A stretch of DNA of 64,000 nt. Origin: an uncultured Cohaesibacter sp. (GTDB lineage Bacteria > Pseudomonadota > Alphaproteobacteria > Rhizobiales > Cohaesibacteraceae). The stretch lies in NCBI RefSeq assembly GCF_963664735.1, contig NZ_OY761553.1, positions 4,585,001-4,649,000 on the forward strand. The letters run 5' to 3'. Shown here in pieces: positions 24,317 through 33,666 of this stretch. The notes under the pieces are model-generated. The model was not told the origin of the DNA and did no database searches. It saw only the letters and a list, made by a program, of their open reading frames with translations. Within the stretch, counting starts at the first letter, position 1, and every line of letters begins with the position of its first letter. A program made the translations under genes and the position numbers.

Positions 24317-24988
24317 ATGAACAGCAAGCAACATCAACAAGATAAGCAAGGCATTCAAAAGCGTGAAGAGCGTCGCAATGCTCGGCTCTCTGCTATGCCT
24401 GCTGGGCTTGCCGCTCTTGTAGAGCGTGCCGGGGAGAAGCGTTCTTTGCCGCCGGTTGATCTCTGGCATCCTGACTTTTGTGGCGATCTGGATATGCGCA
24501 TTGCGCGCGATGGTACCTGGTTCTACATGGGCTCGCCGATTGGACGCGAAGCGTTGGTTCGCCTGTTTGCTTCCGTGTTGCGCAAGGACGAGGACGGGAA
24601 AACCTATCTTGTTACGCCTGTCGAAAAGGTTGGTATTACGGTTGATGATGCCCCCTTTCTGGCAGTTGAAATGGCCGATGAAGCCGCCAATGAGGCTGGG
24701 GCTGACAGATGCCTGATATTCCGTACCAATATCGGCGATCTCGTTCCGCTTGACGCTGACCATCCCATGCGCTTTGAGGTGGAGGCAGAAACCGACGGGC
24801 TTAAAGCTTATCTTCTGGTGCGGGGGCGGCTTGAAGCTCTGGTCACACGGTCGCTGATGTATGATCTTGTTGCTCTGGCCGAGGAAGGCAAGGGCGAGGA
24901 GGTCGGTTACTTTGGCATTGTAAGTGGAGGGATCTTCTTTCCTATCTGCAAGATGGATGCGCTTTGCCGATTAGGGGAGGTGGAATGA
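24317..24988 (+). CDS. DUF1285 domain protein
   Basis: 223 residues from ATG 24,317; an upstream in-frame TTG (24,278) is less likely. The hallmark of DUF1285 is clear: 'DLWHPDFCGDLDMRIARDGTWFYMGSPIGREALVRLFASVLRKDEDGKTYLVTPVEKVGITVDDAPF' (split by me here; residues about 50-115). The N-terminal 35 residues are charged and probably disordered (KQHQQDKQGIQKREERR). Function unknown; the beta-rich fold has been likened to small-molecule binding domains. It is the first gene of a four-gene operon whose members overlap by 4 bp: DUF1285, Nudix, DUF6111, cca. Confidence 0.85.
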   Translation: MNSKQHQQDKQGIQKREERRNARLSAMPAGLAALVERAGEKRSLPPVDLWHPDFCGDLDMRIARDGTWFYMGSPIGREALVRLFASVLRKDEDGKTYLVTPVEKVGITVDDAPFLAVEMADEAANEAGADRCLIFRTNIGDLVPLDADHPMRFEVEAETDGLKAYLLVRGRLEALVTRSLMYDLVALAEEGKGEEVGYFGIVSGGIFFPICKMDALCRLGEVE

Positions 24989-25614
24989 CAGATTTTTCAG
25001 CTTTGCAGTTTCGCCAACTGGTTGTTGATGCGTTGGCGCGGGATGCCGAGAGCCATCGCTCTGCAACAGAGAAGACACCGATCAAGGATCTTGCCTGGCA
25101 TGAAGGAGAGGTTACTGCGCTCAGGGATGCCGCTGTTCTCATTCCCATTGTCGACCGGGGGCATGACGCGACGATTATTCTGACCCAACGCACCGGCCAT
25201 TTGCCTTCCCACGCGGGGCAAATCTCTTTTCCCGGTGGCAAACTGGACGAAGGTGACGCCTCTCCGGAAGGGGCTGCCCTGAGGGAAGCGCATGAAGAGA
25301 TCGGCCTTTCGTCTCATTTCGTTGATACTTTCGGATTGCTCAGGCCGTATATTTCGTCGACGGGCTATCGGATCTTTCCTGTTCTATCCACTGTTCGTCA
25401 AGGCTTCAGTTTGGAGCCAAATCCTTGTGAAGTCGAAGAAATTTTCGAAGTTCCATTGCGTTTTCTGATGGATCCTGCCAATCATCAAAGAAAGAGTGGC
25501 CAATGGCGGGGTAAAACACGACACTACTTTGCAATGCCCTACAAGGATCACTATATCTGGGGTGTTACCGCAGGAATTCTCCGAAACCTTTACGAGACGG
25601 TCTATCATTCATGA
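24985..25614 (+). CDS. Nudix hydrolase, CoA pyrophosphatase type
   Basis: 209 residues from ATG 24,985, overlapping the previous stop (ATGA) with AGGGGAGG upstream. It has the Nudix box 'GGKLDEGDASPEGAALREAHEEIGL' (residues about 91-115). Just before it is the accessory 'LTQRTGHLPSHAGQISFPGG' motif, which marks the NudL/CoA diphosphatase subgroup (UPF0035). It is predicted to cleave CoA into 3',5'-ADP and phosphopantetheine with Mg2+ or Mn2+. Translational coupling to DUF1285 and cca suggests constitutive housekeeping expression. Confidence 0.87.
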   Translation: MTDFSALQFRQLVVDALARDAESHRSATEKTPIKDLAWHEGEVTALRDAAVLIPIVDRGHDATIILTQRTGHLPSHAGQISFPGGKLDEGDASPEGAALREAHEEIGLSSHFVDTFGLLRPYISSTGYRIFPVLSTVRQGFSLEPNPCEVEEIFEVPLRFLMDPANHQRKSGQWRGKTRHYFAMPYKDHYIWGVTAGILRNLYETVYHS

Positions 25615-25877
25615 TTCGGGTACTCATAACGCAAATCATTCTGTTTTTGCTGCCGTTCGTCCTTTATGCGGCCTATCTTTTTCTGACCCGAAAGATACAC
25701 AAGAAGGCATGGATTGATGCGCCCCGATACTGGCTCGTCTTGGCGGGTATCGTTTTCTGCCTTGTCGGCTTCATCACCATGTCGGTGGTCAACAACAATC
25801 CGCTGAGCGGAACGTATGTTCCAGCCCATTTCGATGGCGACAAGGTGGTGCCTGGACAGATCAAGAGTGGGCAATGA
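25611..25877 (+). CDS. DUF6111 family membrane protein
   Basis: 88 residues, overlapping the Nudix stop by ATGA. There are two membrane spans (about residues 3-25 and 42-61) separated by 'RKIHKKAWIDAPRYWLVLAG'. The C-terminus is 'NPLSGTYVPAHFDGDKVVPGQIKSG', where 'G.YVPA..dG.vvPG' is the conserved part of this small alphaproteobacterial family. It is nearly always found between the Nudix gene and cca in Rhizobiales; function unknown. Confidence 0.8.
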   Translation: MIRVLITQIILFLLPFVLYAAYLFLTRKIHKKAWIDAPRYWLVLAGIVFCLVGFITMSVVNNNPLSGTYVPAHFDGDKVVPGQIKSGQ

Positions 25878-27130
25878 ATACGCAAGAGCCAAGCCGTCTT
25901 CTGGTGAATGATGCGGCTTTCGAATGGCGGAACGATCCCGCTCTGCAAACCGTTTTCTCCCTCATAAATCGCGATGGCGAAGAGGTGCGTGTGGTCGGTG
26001 GAGCTGTGCGCAATTCGTTGCTCGGCGCTGCCGTGTCCGATATCGATTGCGCGACCACAGCGGAGCCCTCAAAGGTTATGGCTTGGGCCAGCGAGGCCGG
26101 TATCAAGGCAATTCCAACCGGGATCGAGCATGGCACCGTGACGCTGGTCGTCGAGGGGCGGCCATTTGAGATAACAACCCTGCGGACAGATGTCTCAACC
26201 GACGGGCGTCACGCCGAGGTCGCATTTGGGCGAGACTGGGATATGGATGCGCATCGTCGCGACTTCACCATGAATGCGCTCTATATGGATGCTGAAGGGC
26301 GCCTATTTGATCCGGTTGGCAATGGTGTTGAAGATGCGCAGAATCGCCATGTGCGTTTTATCGGAAATGCGCATAAGCGGATTGCTGAGGACTATCTTCG
26401 GGTGTTGCGGTTCTTTCGCTTTTTTGCCCAGTATGGCAAGGGGTTCGAGCCGACTGATTATGCCGCATGTATTGCGGCTCAGGGCATGCTCTCTACGCTT
26501 TCACCCGAACGGGTTGGCGCAGAAATGTCCAAGCTTATACAGGGACCTTTTGCCTTTAGGGCCATTGATGCGATGCATAAGGGGGGCATGCTCACAGGAC
26601 TGCTTTCTTGCGTGCCGCATCTGACGCGCTTTGCTCGCATCAAGGCGTTGGCCGAGGAGCTTTACCTGAAGCCCGATCTCAATCTATTGCTGACAGCGCT
26701 TTGTGTTGATGTGCGAGAAGACGCTCTTCGGCTCGCCAAAAGCCTCCGCTTGCCAAACCATAATCGCGACGCGATGGCGCGAATGGCTCCGGCTGTTCGG
26801 ACTATTACAAAGGTTGATGAAACGGTTTTGGAACGGCTCGCCTATGTGCACGGTCAGGACAATGCGCGGGATCTTGTTCTATTGGCGATTGTTCGGCGTC
26901 AGTTCGATCTTGATCTCACTGAGCTTTCCATGTTGCTCAGGGATATGGCGCTTTGGACCGTTCCTGCCTTTCCCCTTAACGGGCGTGATCTCATCAACAA
27001 GGGTATGAAACCGGGGCCTGAATTGGGTGAGCGTTTGATTGAACTTGAAAAGGCTTGGGTTTCTAGTGGTTTTGCACTAAGCAAGACACAATTGCTTTCC
27101 ATGGCAAAGCGGCTCGGTAAGCTTTCTTGA
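25874..27130 (+). CDS. cca: CCA tRNA nucleotidyltransferase
   Basis: 418 residues, overlapping DUF6111 by ATGA. Class II nucleotidyltransferase motifs are present: 'VVGGAVRNSLLG' (about 36-47), the catalytic 'DIDCAT' Asp pair, 'RRDFTMNALYMD', and the 'RIAEDYLRVLRFFRFFAQYG' ERxxxE-like neck region. A helical body and tail follow. The enzyme repairs or adds the 3' CCA of tRNAs from CTP and ATP without a template. The tRNA-Met nearby already encodes CCA, so here its role would be repair and completion of other tRNAs. Confidence 0.92.
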   Translation: MNTQEPSRLLVNDAAFEWRNDPALQTVFSLINRDGEEVRVVGGAVRNSLLGAAVSDIDCATTAEPSKVMAWASEAGIKAIPTGIEHGTVTLVVEGRPFEITTLRTDVSTDGRHAEVAFGRDWDMDAHRRDFTMNALYMDAEGRLFDPVGNGVEDAQNRHVRFIGNAHKRIAEDYLRVLRFFRFFAQYGKGFEPTDYAACIAAQGMLSTLSPERVGAEMSKLIQGPFAFRAIDAMHKGGMLTGLLSCVPHLTRFARIKALAEELYLKPDLNLLLTALCVDVREDALRLAKSLRLPNHNRDAMARMAPAVRTITKVDETVLERLAYVHGQDNARDLVLLAIVRRQFDLDLTELSMLLRDMALWTVPAFPLNGRDLINKGMKPGPELGERLIELEKAWVSSGFALSKTQLLSMAKRLGKLS

Positions 27131-27186
27131 ATTTTCCTGTCTTTTGACTTGGTATCAAATTCCATAAACCGCAAGGAGTGAAGCCT

Positions 27187-27840
27187 GTGTCCCCTGCGCT
27201 GGTGATTTTCGATTGTGATGGTGTGCTTGTTGATAGCGAGACACCCGCCAATGAGGTGCTGGTGGCCAATCTGGCGCGGCACGGGATGGTGATATCCATC
27301 GAATATGCCGAGCAGAATTTTGTTGGAGGGACCTTGCAGACCGAGTTTGAAAAACTCAAGGCCATGGGGGCTCAACTGCCCGATGACTGGTGCATGGAAT
27401 ATCGCAAGGAGCTGCACAACAGATTACGCGAAGGGATTGAATCCATTGATGGCGTGATCGATGTCCTCGATCTGCTTGATGGAAAGAATGTGCCCTATTG
27501 TGTGGCCTCTAATGGCTCTGACGAGAAGATGTCTATCACTTTGGGACAGACAGGGTTGTGGGACAGGTTCGTGGGGCGGCGCTTTTCAGCCAAGACAATA
27601 GGAATTGCCAAACCAGAACCCGGCCTCTATCTGGCGGCCGCAGAGACGTTGGGTTTTTCTCCTGAGCAATGTGTGGTCGTGGAAGACAGTGCTAGCGGGG
27701 CCTTGGCCGCAAAGCGGGCAGGCATGCGCTGTTTTGGTTTTGCCCAGAAGGGGGACGGCGAGGTGCTATCCGCCCATGGGGCGCATATTTTTCATGATAT
27801 GCGACAGCTGCCTTATTTGTTGGAGCTGAGCCAAGCATAA
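27187..27840 (+). CDS. HAD-superfamily phosphatase
   Basis: 217 residues from GTG 27,187, eight bases after GGAG; a GTG at 27,178 overlaps the ribosome site itself and is rejected. HAD motifs are in order: I 'FDCDGVLVDSE' with nucleophile and acid Asp, II 'VASNGS', III Lys in 'GIAKPEPGLYLAAAETLG', IV 'VVEDSASG'. The cap is the small helical type (subfamily IA). This group contains phosphoglycolate phosphatase, beta-phosphoglucomutase and sugar-phosphate phosphatases; the substrate cannot be told from sequence. It stands convergent with hemF. Confidence 0.85.
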   Translation: MSPALVIFDCDGVLVDSETPANEVLVANLARHGMVISIEYAEQNFVGGTLQTEFEKLKAMGAQLPDDWCMEYRKELHNRLREGIESIDGVIDVLDLLDGKNVPYCVASNGSDEKMSITLGQTGLWDRFVGRRFSAKTIGIAKPEPGLYLAAAETLGFSPEQCVVVEDSASGALAAKRAGMRCFGFAQKGDGEVLSAHGAHIFHDMRQLPYLLELSQA

Positions 27841-27865
27841 GCTGTTGCGCTTCAAGGACGTGACC

Positions 27866-28783
27866 TTATGGCCATTTGACTTCTGGCGGCATGGACGAAA
27901 GGATTGAGTCCACATTGCCCCCTGTCTTTAGGCCGAAAATCGTTCCTCTGTCATAAAGTAGGTTGAACTCAACATAGCGTCCGCGCTGGATCAATTGTTC
28001 CTCGCGCTCTGCGTCAGTCCATGGTTCTTCCATTTGATGGCGGACGAGTTTTGGGTAGATGTTGAGGAACGCCATGCCGACATCCTGAGTGAAGGCAAAA
28101 TCTGCTTCCCAGTCGCCGCTATTGTGGCGATCATAGAATATGCCGCCGATGCCGCGTGGCTCATTGCGATGAGGGAGATAGAAATAGCGGTCGCACCAGT
28201 CTTTATAGGCCTGGTAATCGGCAACCGAATGTTTGTCGCAGGCTTCTTTCATGGCACTGTGGAACGCTATGCTGTCGGGATCCTGTTGTGTGCGACGGCT
28301 GGCCAGAACCGGAGTCAGGTCCGCTCCGCCGCCAAACCACTGGCGGGTCGTGACGATCATTCGCGTGTTCATGTGCACCGCTGGCACATGGGGATTGTGC
28401 ATGTGAGCGATGAGTGAAATGCCGGATGCCCAAAAGCGGGGATCCTCGGAGGCTCCGGGAATCTGGTCGCGAAATTGTGGGGCGAATTCTCCATGCACTG
28501 TGGAGACATGGACGCCGACTTTCTCGAACACTCTGCCTTTCATGATGGACATGGTGCCACCACCACCCTTCGCTCCGGAATGATCGGTGCGCTGCCATGG
28601 CTTTCGAGTGAAGCTGCCCGGTTCCAAATTCGCGTTCTGCCCTTTGATTTCTTGCTCTATGGCCTCGAATTCGGTGCAGATGCGATCGCGCAAGGTGCTG
28701 AACCATTTTGTCGCGCGGCGCTTTTTGTCTTCGATATCGGCTGGAAGATCCTCGGGGATGGTGGCGTTCACAGATTCACTCAT
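27866..28783 (-). CDS. hemF: Oxygen-dependent coproporphyrinogen-III oxidase
   Basis: 305 residues from ATG 28,783; a TTG six bases upstream is an alternative with a nearer AGG. Family motifs: '[28 protein letters not shown]', '[20 protein letters not shown]', '[12 protein letters not shown]', '[20 protein letters not shown]' and '[33 protein letters not shown]'. It oxidatively decarboxylates two propionates of coproporphyrinogen III to protoporphyrinogen IX using O2, in the cytoplasm. It follows trmL by only two bases, so the two are co-transcribed. Confidence 0.95.
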   Translation of the reverse strand: MSESVNATIPEDLPADIEDKKRRATKWFSTLRDRICTEFEAIEQEIKGQNANLEPGSFTRKPWQRTDHSGAKGGGGTMSIMKGRVFEKVGVHVSTVHGEFAPQFRDQIPGASEDPRFWASGISLIAHMHNPHVPAVHMNTRMIVTTRQWFGGGADLTPVLASRRTQQDPDSIAFHSAMKEACDKHSVADYQAYKDWCDRYFYLPHRNEPRGIGGIFYDRHNSGDWEADFAFTQDVGMAFLNIYPKLVRHQMEEPWTDAEREEQLIQRGRYVEFNLLYDRGTIFGLKTGGNVDSILSSMPPEVKWP

Positions 28784-28785
28784 CG

Positions 28786-29265
28786 TCAATAAGACCTCAC
28801 TTGCCGCAGGGCTTCGGTGGTTATCATGGCGGTCGACATCGCCAGATTCAGCGAGCGCTCGCCTTCTCGCATGGGGATCGTGATTCGTTCGTCTGCATAG
28901 TCATGCACGTCTTGCGGAACCCCAGCCGACTCTCTTCCGAACAGGATAATGTCTCCCGCCCTGAAGGTCATGTCGTAAAAGGAGGCACTTGATTTGGTTG
29001 TTGCCAGCAATAGCCTTTTACCGCTTTCCTTGTGCCAGTCCATGAAATGGTGCCAAGAGATGTGCTTTGTGAAGCTCGATCGCTCCAGATAGTCCATTCC
29101 CGCCCGACGCAGAGTGCGGTCGTTCAGGGTGAAGCCACATGGCTCGATGATATGGACGTGCAGGTCCAGACAGGTTGCCATTCTCAGAATGGTTCCCGTG
29201 TTCTGCGGTATGTCCGGCTGAAAAAGGGCGATATCTATCGTATTATTGCTGGTGATCATGGCCAT
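28786..29265 (-). CDS. trmL: tRNA (cytidine(34)-2'-O)-methyltransferase
   Basis: 159 residues, the usual size for this minimal SPOUT methyltransferase. Signatures: '[19 protein letters not shown]' at the N-terminus, '[13 protein letters not shown]', and the knot motifs '[12 protein letters not shown]' and '[18 protein letters not shown]'. It methylates the wobble ribose of tRNA-Leu isoacceptors. Upstream of hemF in one transcript. Confidence 0.93.
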   Translation of the reverse strand: MAMITSNNTIDIALFQPDIPQNTGTILRMATCLDLHVHIIEPCGFTLNDRTLRRAGMDYLERSSFTKHISWHHFMDWHKESGKRLLLATTKSSASFYDMTFRAGDIILFGRESAGVPQDVHDYADERITIPMREGERSLNLAMSTAMITTEALRQVRSY

Positions 29266-29590
29266 GGTTTTACAATCTTCAACGTGAATGACAATGAAAA
29301 TATTTTGTCTTTTGCAGGAAATGGAAAAGGCTACGACTAAGGCTCAATGGGGCGGGCGTAAATAAAGTCTCGAGGATTTGAGTAACTGGTCACGCGTGTG
29401 AAAAATATCACAAAGCAGTTCATAACTGTATATAGAATTATTCATGCTTAGTTTGTCATCAAAGCTGCTATAAGGTGCTCTCAACATTCTTCAATGCTTG
29501 CATATTGCGTGCTGCTGGTCTGGTTGATCGCGTGCGCGGTTTTTCAACCTTTCACCGTCGTAACAGGACCGGTTTGCCGGGGGCCACGTG
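29266..29590. other. Divergent intergenic region between trmL and the ABC transporter
   Basis: About 325 bp of moderately AT-rich DNA that must hold the promoters of the trmL-hemF operon (left) and the exporter (right). I see no RNA gene, and no -10/-35 pair with good spacing that I would defend. Confidence 0.4.
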
Positions 29591-31414
29591 ATGTTTTCCT
29601 TTTTCGAAAAGCTCGTTGATCCATTTGCCGACTATAGTCTGGAGCAGCCACCGCGCGGCTTTTGGGCTTTCATGTGGTATTACACACGGCCCGTTGCTCC
29701 CTATATGGTGATTGTTTCAATCATCACTGCGCTCATTTCCATTATCGAGGTGAGCCTGTTCGGATTTGTGGGCGATCTGGTGAACTGGTTTGCGCAAAGC
29801 GAGCGGGCAACCTTTTTTGCTGACCATGGTGGCGAGCTGATCTGGATGGGGCTTTTGTTGCTCGTCATCATGCCGGGCCTTGAGGCAATCTGGCAGGTGC
29901 TCTTCCATCAGACGGTGATGGGTAACTATCCGATGTCCATTCGGTGGCGGCTGCATCGCTATTTGCTGCGCCAGTCGATGGAATTTTATCAGGACGAATT
30001 TGCCGGCAGAGTGGCGCAGAAGGTCATGCAAACGGCGCTGGCTGTGCGCGAGGTAGTTTCTCGGCTGGCCGATGTCTTTGTTTATGTCTGCGTCTATTTC
30101 GTATCTGCGCTCTATCTGATCGGTTCGGCCAAATGGCAGTTGGCAGTGCCGTTGCTGCTTTGGATCATTGGCTATTTGGCTGCCCTGATCTTTTTTGTTC
30201 CCAAGATGCGCGACATCTCCAAGGCGCAGGCTGATGCTCGCTCCGAGATGGTTGGCAAGGTTGTCGATGCCTATTCGAATATTTCCGTGGTGAAGCTGTT
30301 TTCTCATGCGGCCCGCGAAGACGCTTACGCAAAGCAGTCTATGACCGGCTTCATGGACAATGTCTATACCATGATGCGTCTGGTCACGATCATGGAGATC
30401 ACCCTGAAGACGCTGAACAATCTGCTTTTGTTCAGTTCTGTGGCAGTTGGAATCTATTTCTGGCAGGAGGGCGTGGTGCAGCCCGGCGACATCGCTTTGG
30501 TGGCTGGTCTTGTCATGCGCTTGCGCGGCATGTCCGAATGGATCCTTTGGGAAGTTAGCGGCATGTTCGAGAATATCGGCACCGTGCAGGACGGTATAGG
30601 CACGATTTCTCAGCCGCAACGGGTTCAGGACAAAGCGGATGCCAAGCAGTTGGTCGTGAGCCGGGGCGAGATCGTTTTTGATAATGCCTGCTTTGACTAT
30701 GGTAAGGACGAACCGGTGATCGATGGCCTCGATCTGACCATTCGTCCGGGGGAAAAAATCGGTCTGGTCGGCAGATCAGGCGCTGGCAAGTCGACCATGA
30801 TCAATCTGCTCTTGCGCTTTTATGACCTTAATTCGGGTGCTATCCGCATCGACGGACAGGATATTGCGTACGCGAGACAGGATAGTTTGCGGGCGCAGAT
30901 CGGCGTTGTGACGCAGGATACCTCCTTGCTGCATCGCTCTGTTCTGGAAAACATTATTTATGGTCTTGAAGGTGCGAGCGAGGAGGCTGCCTATAAAGCT
31001 GCCGAGCAGGCGCAGGCTCTTGATTTCATCAAGGGACTTGAAGATAGCAACGGCAGAAAGGGCATGTATGCTGAAGTTGGCGAACGCGGTATCAAGCTCT
31101 CCGGTGGGCAACGCCAGCGTATCGCGATTGCGCGTGTTTTGCTCAAGAATGCTCCTATTCTGGTGCTCGATGAAGCAACCTCTGCTCTTGATTCTGAAGT
31201 GGAAGCGGCCATTCAGGACAGCCTTAATCTTCTGATGAAGGACAAGACCGTGCTTGCCATCGCGCACCGGCTGTCTACGATCGCTTCAATGGACAGGCTG
31301 ATTGTCATGGATAGTGGCCAGATTGTCGAGATGGGGAGCCATGAAGAATTGCTTGCCAAAGGTGGGATTTATGCCTCTTTGTGGGATCGGCAATCAGGCG
31401 GCTTTATCGCCTGA
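29591..31414 (+). CDS. ABC exporter, fused permease-ATPase
   Basis: 607 residues from ATG 29,591; the GTG three bases earlier is in frame but less likely. Residues 1-330 hold six membrane spans of a type-IV (MsbA-like) half-transporter. Residues 360-600 are the nucleotide-binding domain with Walker A 'GRSGAGKST', signature 'LSGGQRQRIAIARVLL', Walker B 'ILVLDEATSALDSE' and switch His in 'IAHRLSTI'. It works as a homodimer in the inner membrane; lipid-like, peptide or drug substrates are possible. Monocistronic. A hairpin (ATCAGGCG/CGCCTGAT, 31,393-31,415) spans the stop codon. Confidence 0.9.
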   Translation: MFSFFEKLVDPFADYSLEQPPRGFWAFMWYYTRPVAPYMVIVSIITALISIIEVSLFGFVGDLVNWFAQSERATFFADHGGELIWMGLLLLVIMPGLEAIWQVLFHQTVMGNYPMSIRWRLHRYLLRQSMEFYQDEFAGRVAQKVMQTALAVREVVSRLADVFVYVCVYFVSALYLIGSAKWQLAVPLLLWIIGYLAALIFFVPKMRDISKAQADARSEMVGKVVDAYSNISVVKLFSHAAREDAYAKQSMTGFMDNVYTMMRLVTIMEITLKTLNNLLLFSSVAVGIYFWQEGVVQPGDIALVAGLVMRLRGMSEWILWEVSGMFENIGTVQDGIGTISQPQRVQDKADAKQLVVSRGEIVFDNACFDYGKDEPVIDGLDLTIRPGEKIGLVGRSGAGKSTMINLLLRFYDLNSGAIRIDGQDIAYARQDSLRAQIGVVTQDTSLLHRSVLENIIYGLEGASEEAAYKAAEQAQALDFIKGLEDSNGRKGMYAEVGERGIKLSGGQRQRIAIARVLLKNAPILVLDEATSALDSEVEAAIQDSLNLLMKDKTVLAIAHRLSTIASMDRLIVMDSGQIVEMGSHEELLAKGGIYASLWDRQSGGFIA

Positions 31415-31415
31415 T

Positions 31416-31835
31416 CACGCCCGTTTCGGGGGCTCTCATTCTCCGGTGGGGGTGATTGATGGATGTTCTCCACTAGAATCATTCTAAGGTATTAGAACTG
31501 TCGTGTATTTCCGATAATTGGTAGAATAAGTGCCACTATTCAGTGGTTTGTATTGTAATAAAGTCTAATTCAATTCTTGAATCCAAGTGGTTTTTCACAA
31601 ACTAAGACCAATTAGTCAGATAGATTTGGTGGCTATTGACTGGCTGCGGCTCTGCTTGCTCTAGACAATACTCGTAATCAATGCAAAAAGTTAAGCGCTG
31701 GGGTGGTGTAACTTTTGGTCACTCCGGTTTAATTGGCTCGCTGCTATCGTGGGACCGTGCTGCCTTTTCCTGTGGTGGCTCTGGTATAGGAGCATGCGGG
31801 CTGCTGTTGGACACTGGCTAGAAGAGGACCTCGTC
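31416..31835. other. Upstream region of the bc1 operon
   Basis: About 420 bp, AT-rich in its first half. It must contain the petABC promoter; TTGACT near 31,637 followed by TAGACAAT has a spacing near 20 bp and is only a weak candidate. An in-frame ATG at 31,749 would extend the Rieske protein by 29 residues of non-family sequence, so this part is taken as untranslated. Confidence 0.45.
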
Positions 31836-32360
31836 TTGGCTACCAGCGAAAGGGAAGAACCAAACCGCCGCGACTTTTTGTATATCGCGACAGGAGCGTT
31901 TGGGGCCGTCGGCGCAGCTGCGCTCGCTTGGCCGTTTATTGACCAGATGAACCCCGATGCCAGCGCTGTGGCGCTATCATCCATCGAAGTGGATATTTCC
32001 TCCATCGAAGAGGGGCAAAGCCTAACCGTCAAATGGCGTGGTAAGCCGGTATTCATCCGGAACAGAACCCAAAGTGAGATTGATGAGGCCCGCGCTGTCG
32101 ATGTGGCAGAGCTCAGGGATCCTCAGACCGATGATGAGCGTGTGAAGCCGGGCAAGGAAAACTGGCTCATCCAGATTGGTATCTGTACCCATCTGGGTTG
32201 CGTACCGGAAGGGGAAAAGGGCGATTATGATGGTTGGTTCTGTCCATGCCATGGATCGCACTATGATTCCGCCGGGCGTATTCGCAAGGGGCCTGCTCCA
32301 CTGAATCTGGAGTTGCCACCCTATGAGTTTGTTAGCGACACCCTGATCAAAATCGGCTGA
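31836..32360 (+). CDS. petA: Ubiquinol-cytochrome c reductase iron-sulfur (Rieske) subunit
   Basis: 174 residues from TTG 31,836, chosen because AGAGGA lies seven bases upstream and the family N-terminus starts here ([21 protein letters not shown]). It has a twin-arginine 'RRDFLY' signal with one membrane anchor (about 17-38). The 2Fe-2S ligands are in 'CTHLGC' and 'CPCHGS'. It shuttles electrons from ubiquinol at the Qo site to cytochrome c1 on the periplasmic side. First gene of petABC, with a ribosome site AAGGAGACC before petB. Confidence 0.93.
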   Translation: MATSEREEPNRRDFLYIATGAFGAVGAAALAWPFIDQMNPDASAVALSSIEVDISSIEEGQSLTVKWRGKPVFIRNRTQSEIDEARAVDVAELRDPQTDDERVKPGKENWLIQIGICTHLGCVPEGEKGDYDGWFCPCHGSHYDSAGRIRKGPAPLNLELPPYEFVSDTLIKIG

Positions 32361-32389
32361 CGCCCGCAAATGTCTTAAGGAGACCAGTC

Positions 32390-33643
32390 ATGAGCGGACA
32401 TTCGACCTTCGAGCCGCAGAACGGGTTTTTGAAATGGATGGAAAGCCGCCTGCCAATTGCTGGCTTGGTGCATTCTTCCTTCATCGCATATCCTGTTCCA
32501 AAGAATCTCAACTATTACTATACATTCGGCGCCATTCTCGCCGTCTGCCTCGTGGCGCAGATCGTGACCGGCATCGTGTTGGTTATGCATTATGCACCCA
32601 ACACGGCAATCGCCTTTGCGTCCGTTGAACATATCATGCGTGATGTGAACTGGGGCTGGCTGCTACGCTATATGCACGCCAACGGCGCTTCCATGTTCTT
32701 CATCGCAGTCTATATCCATATCTTCCGTGGCCTCTATTACGGTTCCTACAAGGCACCGCGTGAAGTGGTCTGGATTCTCGGCGTCGTCATCTTTCTTCTG
32801 ATGATGGCTACGGGCTTTATGGGTTATGTTCTGCCTTGGGGACAGATGTCCTTCTGGGGTGCAACGGTTATTACCAACCTGTTCTCGGCATTCCCGGTTA
32901 TCGGTGATCCGATCGTGACCCTGCTCTGGGGGGGCTTCTCGGTTGATAATCCGACGCTGAACCGCTTTTTCTCGCTGCACTATCTGCTGCCGTTCATGCT
33001 GGTTGGTGTGGTCGCCCTGCATATCTGGGCCTTCCATGTGGTTGGCAATAACAACCCGACCGGCGTTGAAGTGAAAGACAGCAACGATACGGTTCCGTTC
33101 ACGCCTTACTACACGGTCAAGGATATCTTCGCGATTGTTGTGTTTCTTGTGTTTTTTGCATGGATGATGTTCATGGTACCCAACTTCATGGGGCATCCGG
33201 ACAACTATATTCCGGCAGATCCGCTGGTGACACCGCCGCACATCGTGCCTGAATGGTACTTCCTGCCATTCTATGCCATTCTGCGCGCCATCCCGGACAA
33301 GCTGGGTGGAGTTCTGGCAATGTTCGGTGCAATTGCCGTGTTGTTCGTGCTGCCATGGCTCGACACTTCAAAGGTTCGTTCCATGAACTATCGTCCGCTT
33401 GGACGCCAGTTCTTCTGGATCTTTGTTGTCGTCTGCATTGGCCTTGGCTATCTGGGGGGCAAGCCTGCAGAAGGTGGCTACATTCTCTGGGCTCGGATCT
33501 TTACGGTCTACTATTTCGCCTACTTCCTGTTGATCCTGCCAGTGCTCGGCTTTATCGAAAAGCCGAAACCATTGCCAGCATCGATCAACGAGGCGGTCTT
33601 GGCCAAACATGCTGACTCTGCTGCGGCAGAGGCAAAAGCCTGA
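32390..33643 (+). CDS. petB: Cytochrome b of the bc1 complex
   Basis: 417 residues with the eight-helix plan of non-fused cytochrome b. The haem ligand histidines lie in '[22 protein letters not shown]' and '[22 protein letters not shown]'. The Qo-site motif '[13 protein letters not shown]' (about residues 285-297) is present. It carries haems bL and bH and both quinone sites. The length is typical for alphaproteobacteria. Confidence 0.95.
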   Translation: MSGHSTFEPQNGFLKWMESRLPIAGLVHSSFIAYPVPKNLNYYYTFGAILAVCLVAQIVTGIVLVMHYAPNTAIAFASVEHIMRDVNWGWLLRYMHANGASMFFIAVYIHIFRGLYYGSYKAPREVVWILGVVIFLLMMATGFMGYVLPWGQMSFWGATVITNLFSAFPVIGDPIVTLLWGGFSVDNPTLNRFFSLHYLLPFMLVGVVALHIWAFHVVGNNNPTGVEVKDSNDTVPFTPYYTVKDIFAIVVFLVFFAWMMFMVPNFMGHPDNYIPADPLVTPPHIVPEWYFLPFYAILRAIPDKLGGVLAMFGAIAVLFVLPWLDTSKVRSMNYRPLGRQFFWIFVVVCIGLGYLGGKPAEGGYILWARIFTVYYFAYFLLILPVLGFIEKPKPLPASINEAVLAKHADSAAAEAKA

Positions 33644-33666
33644 ACGAGCGAGGAAAGGGTAGACAC

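Noticed and set aside
29717-30619. 300-codon minus-strand frame inside the ABC exporter gene
   Set aside because: His/Gln/Asp-rich composition typical of antisense to membrane-protein codons; no domain.
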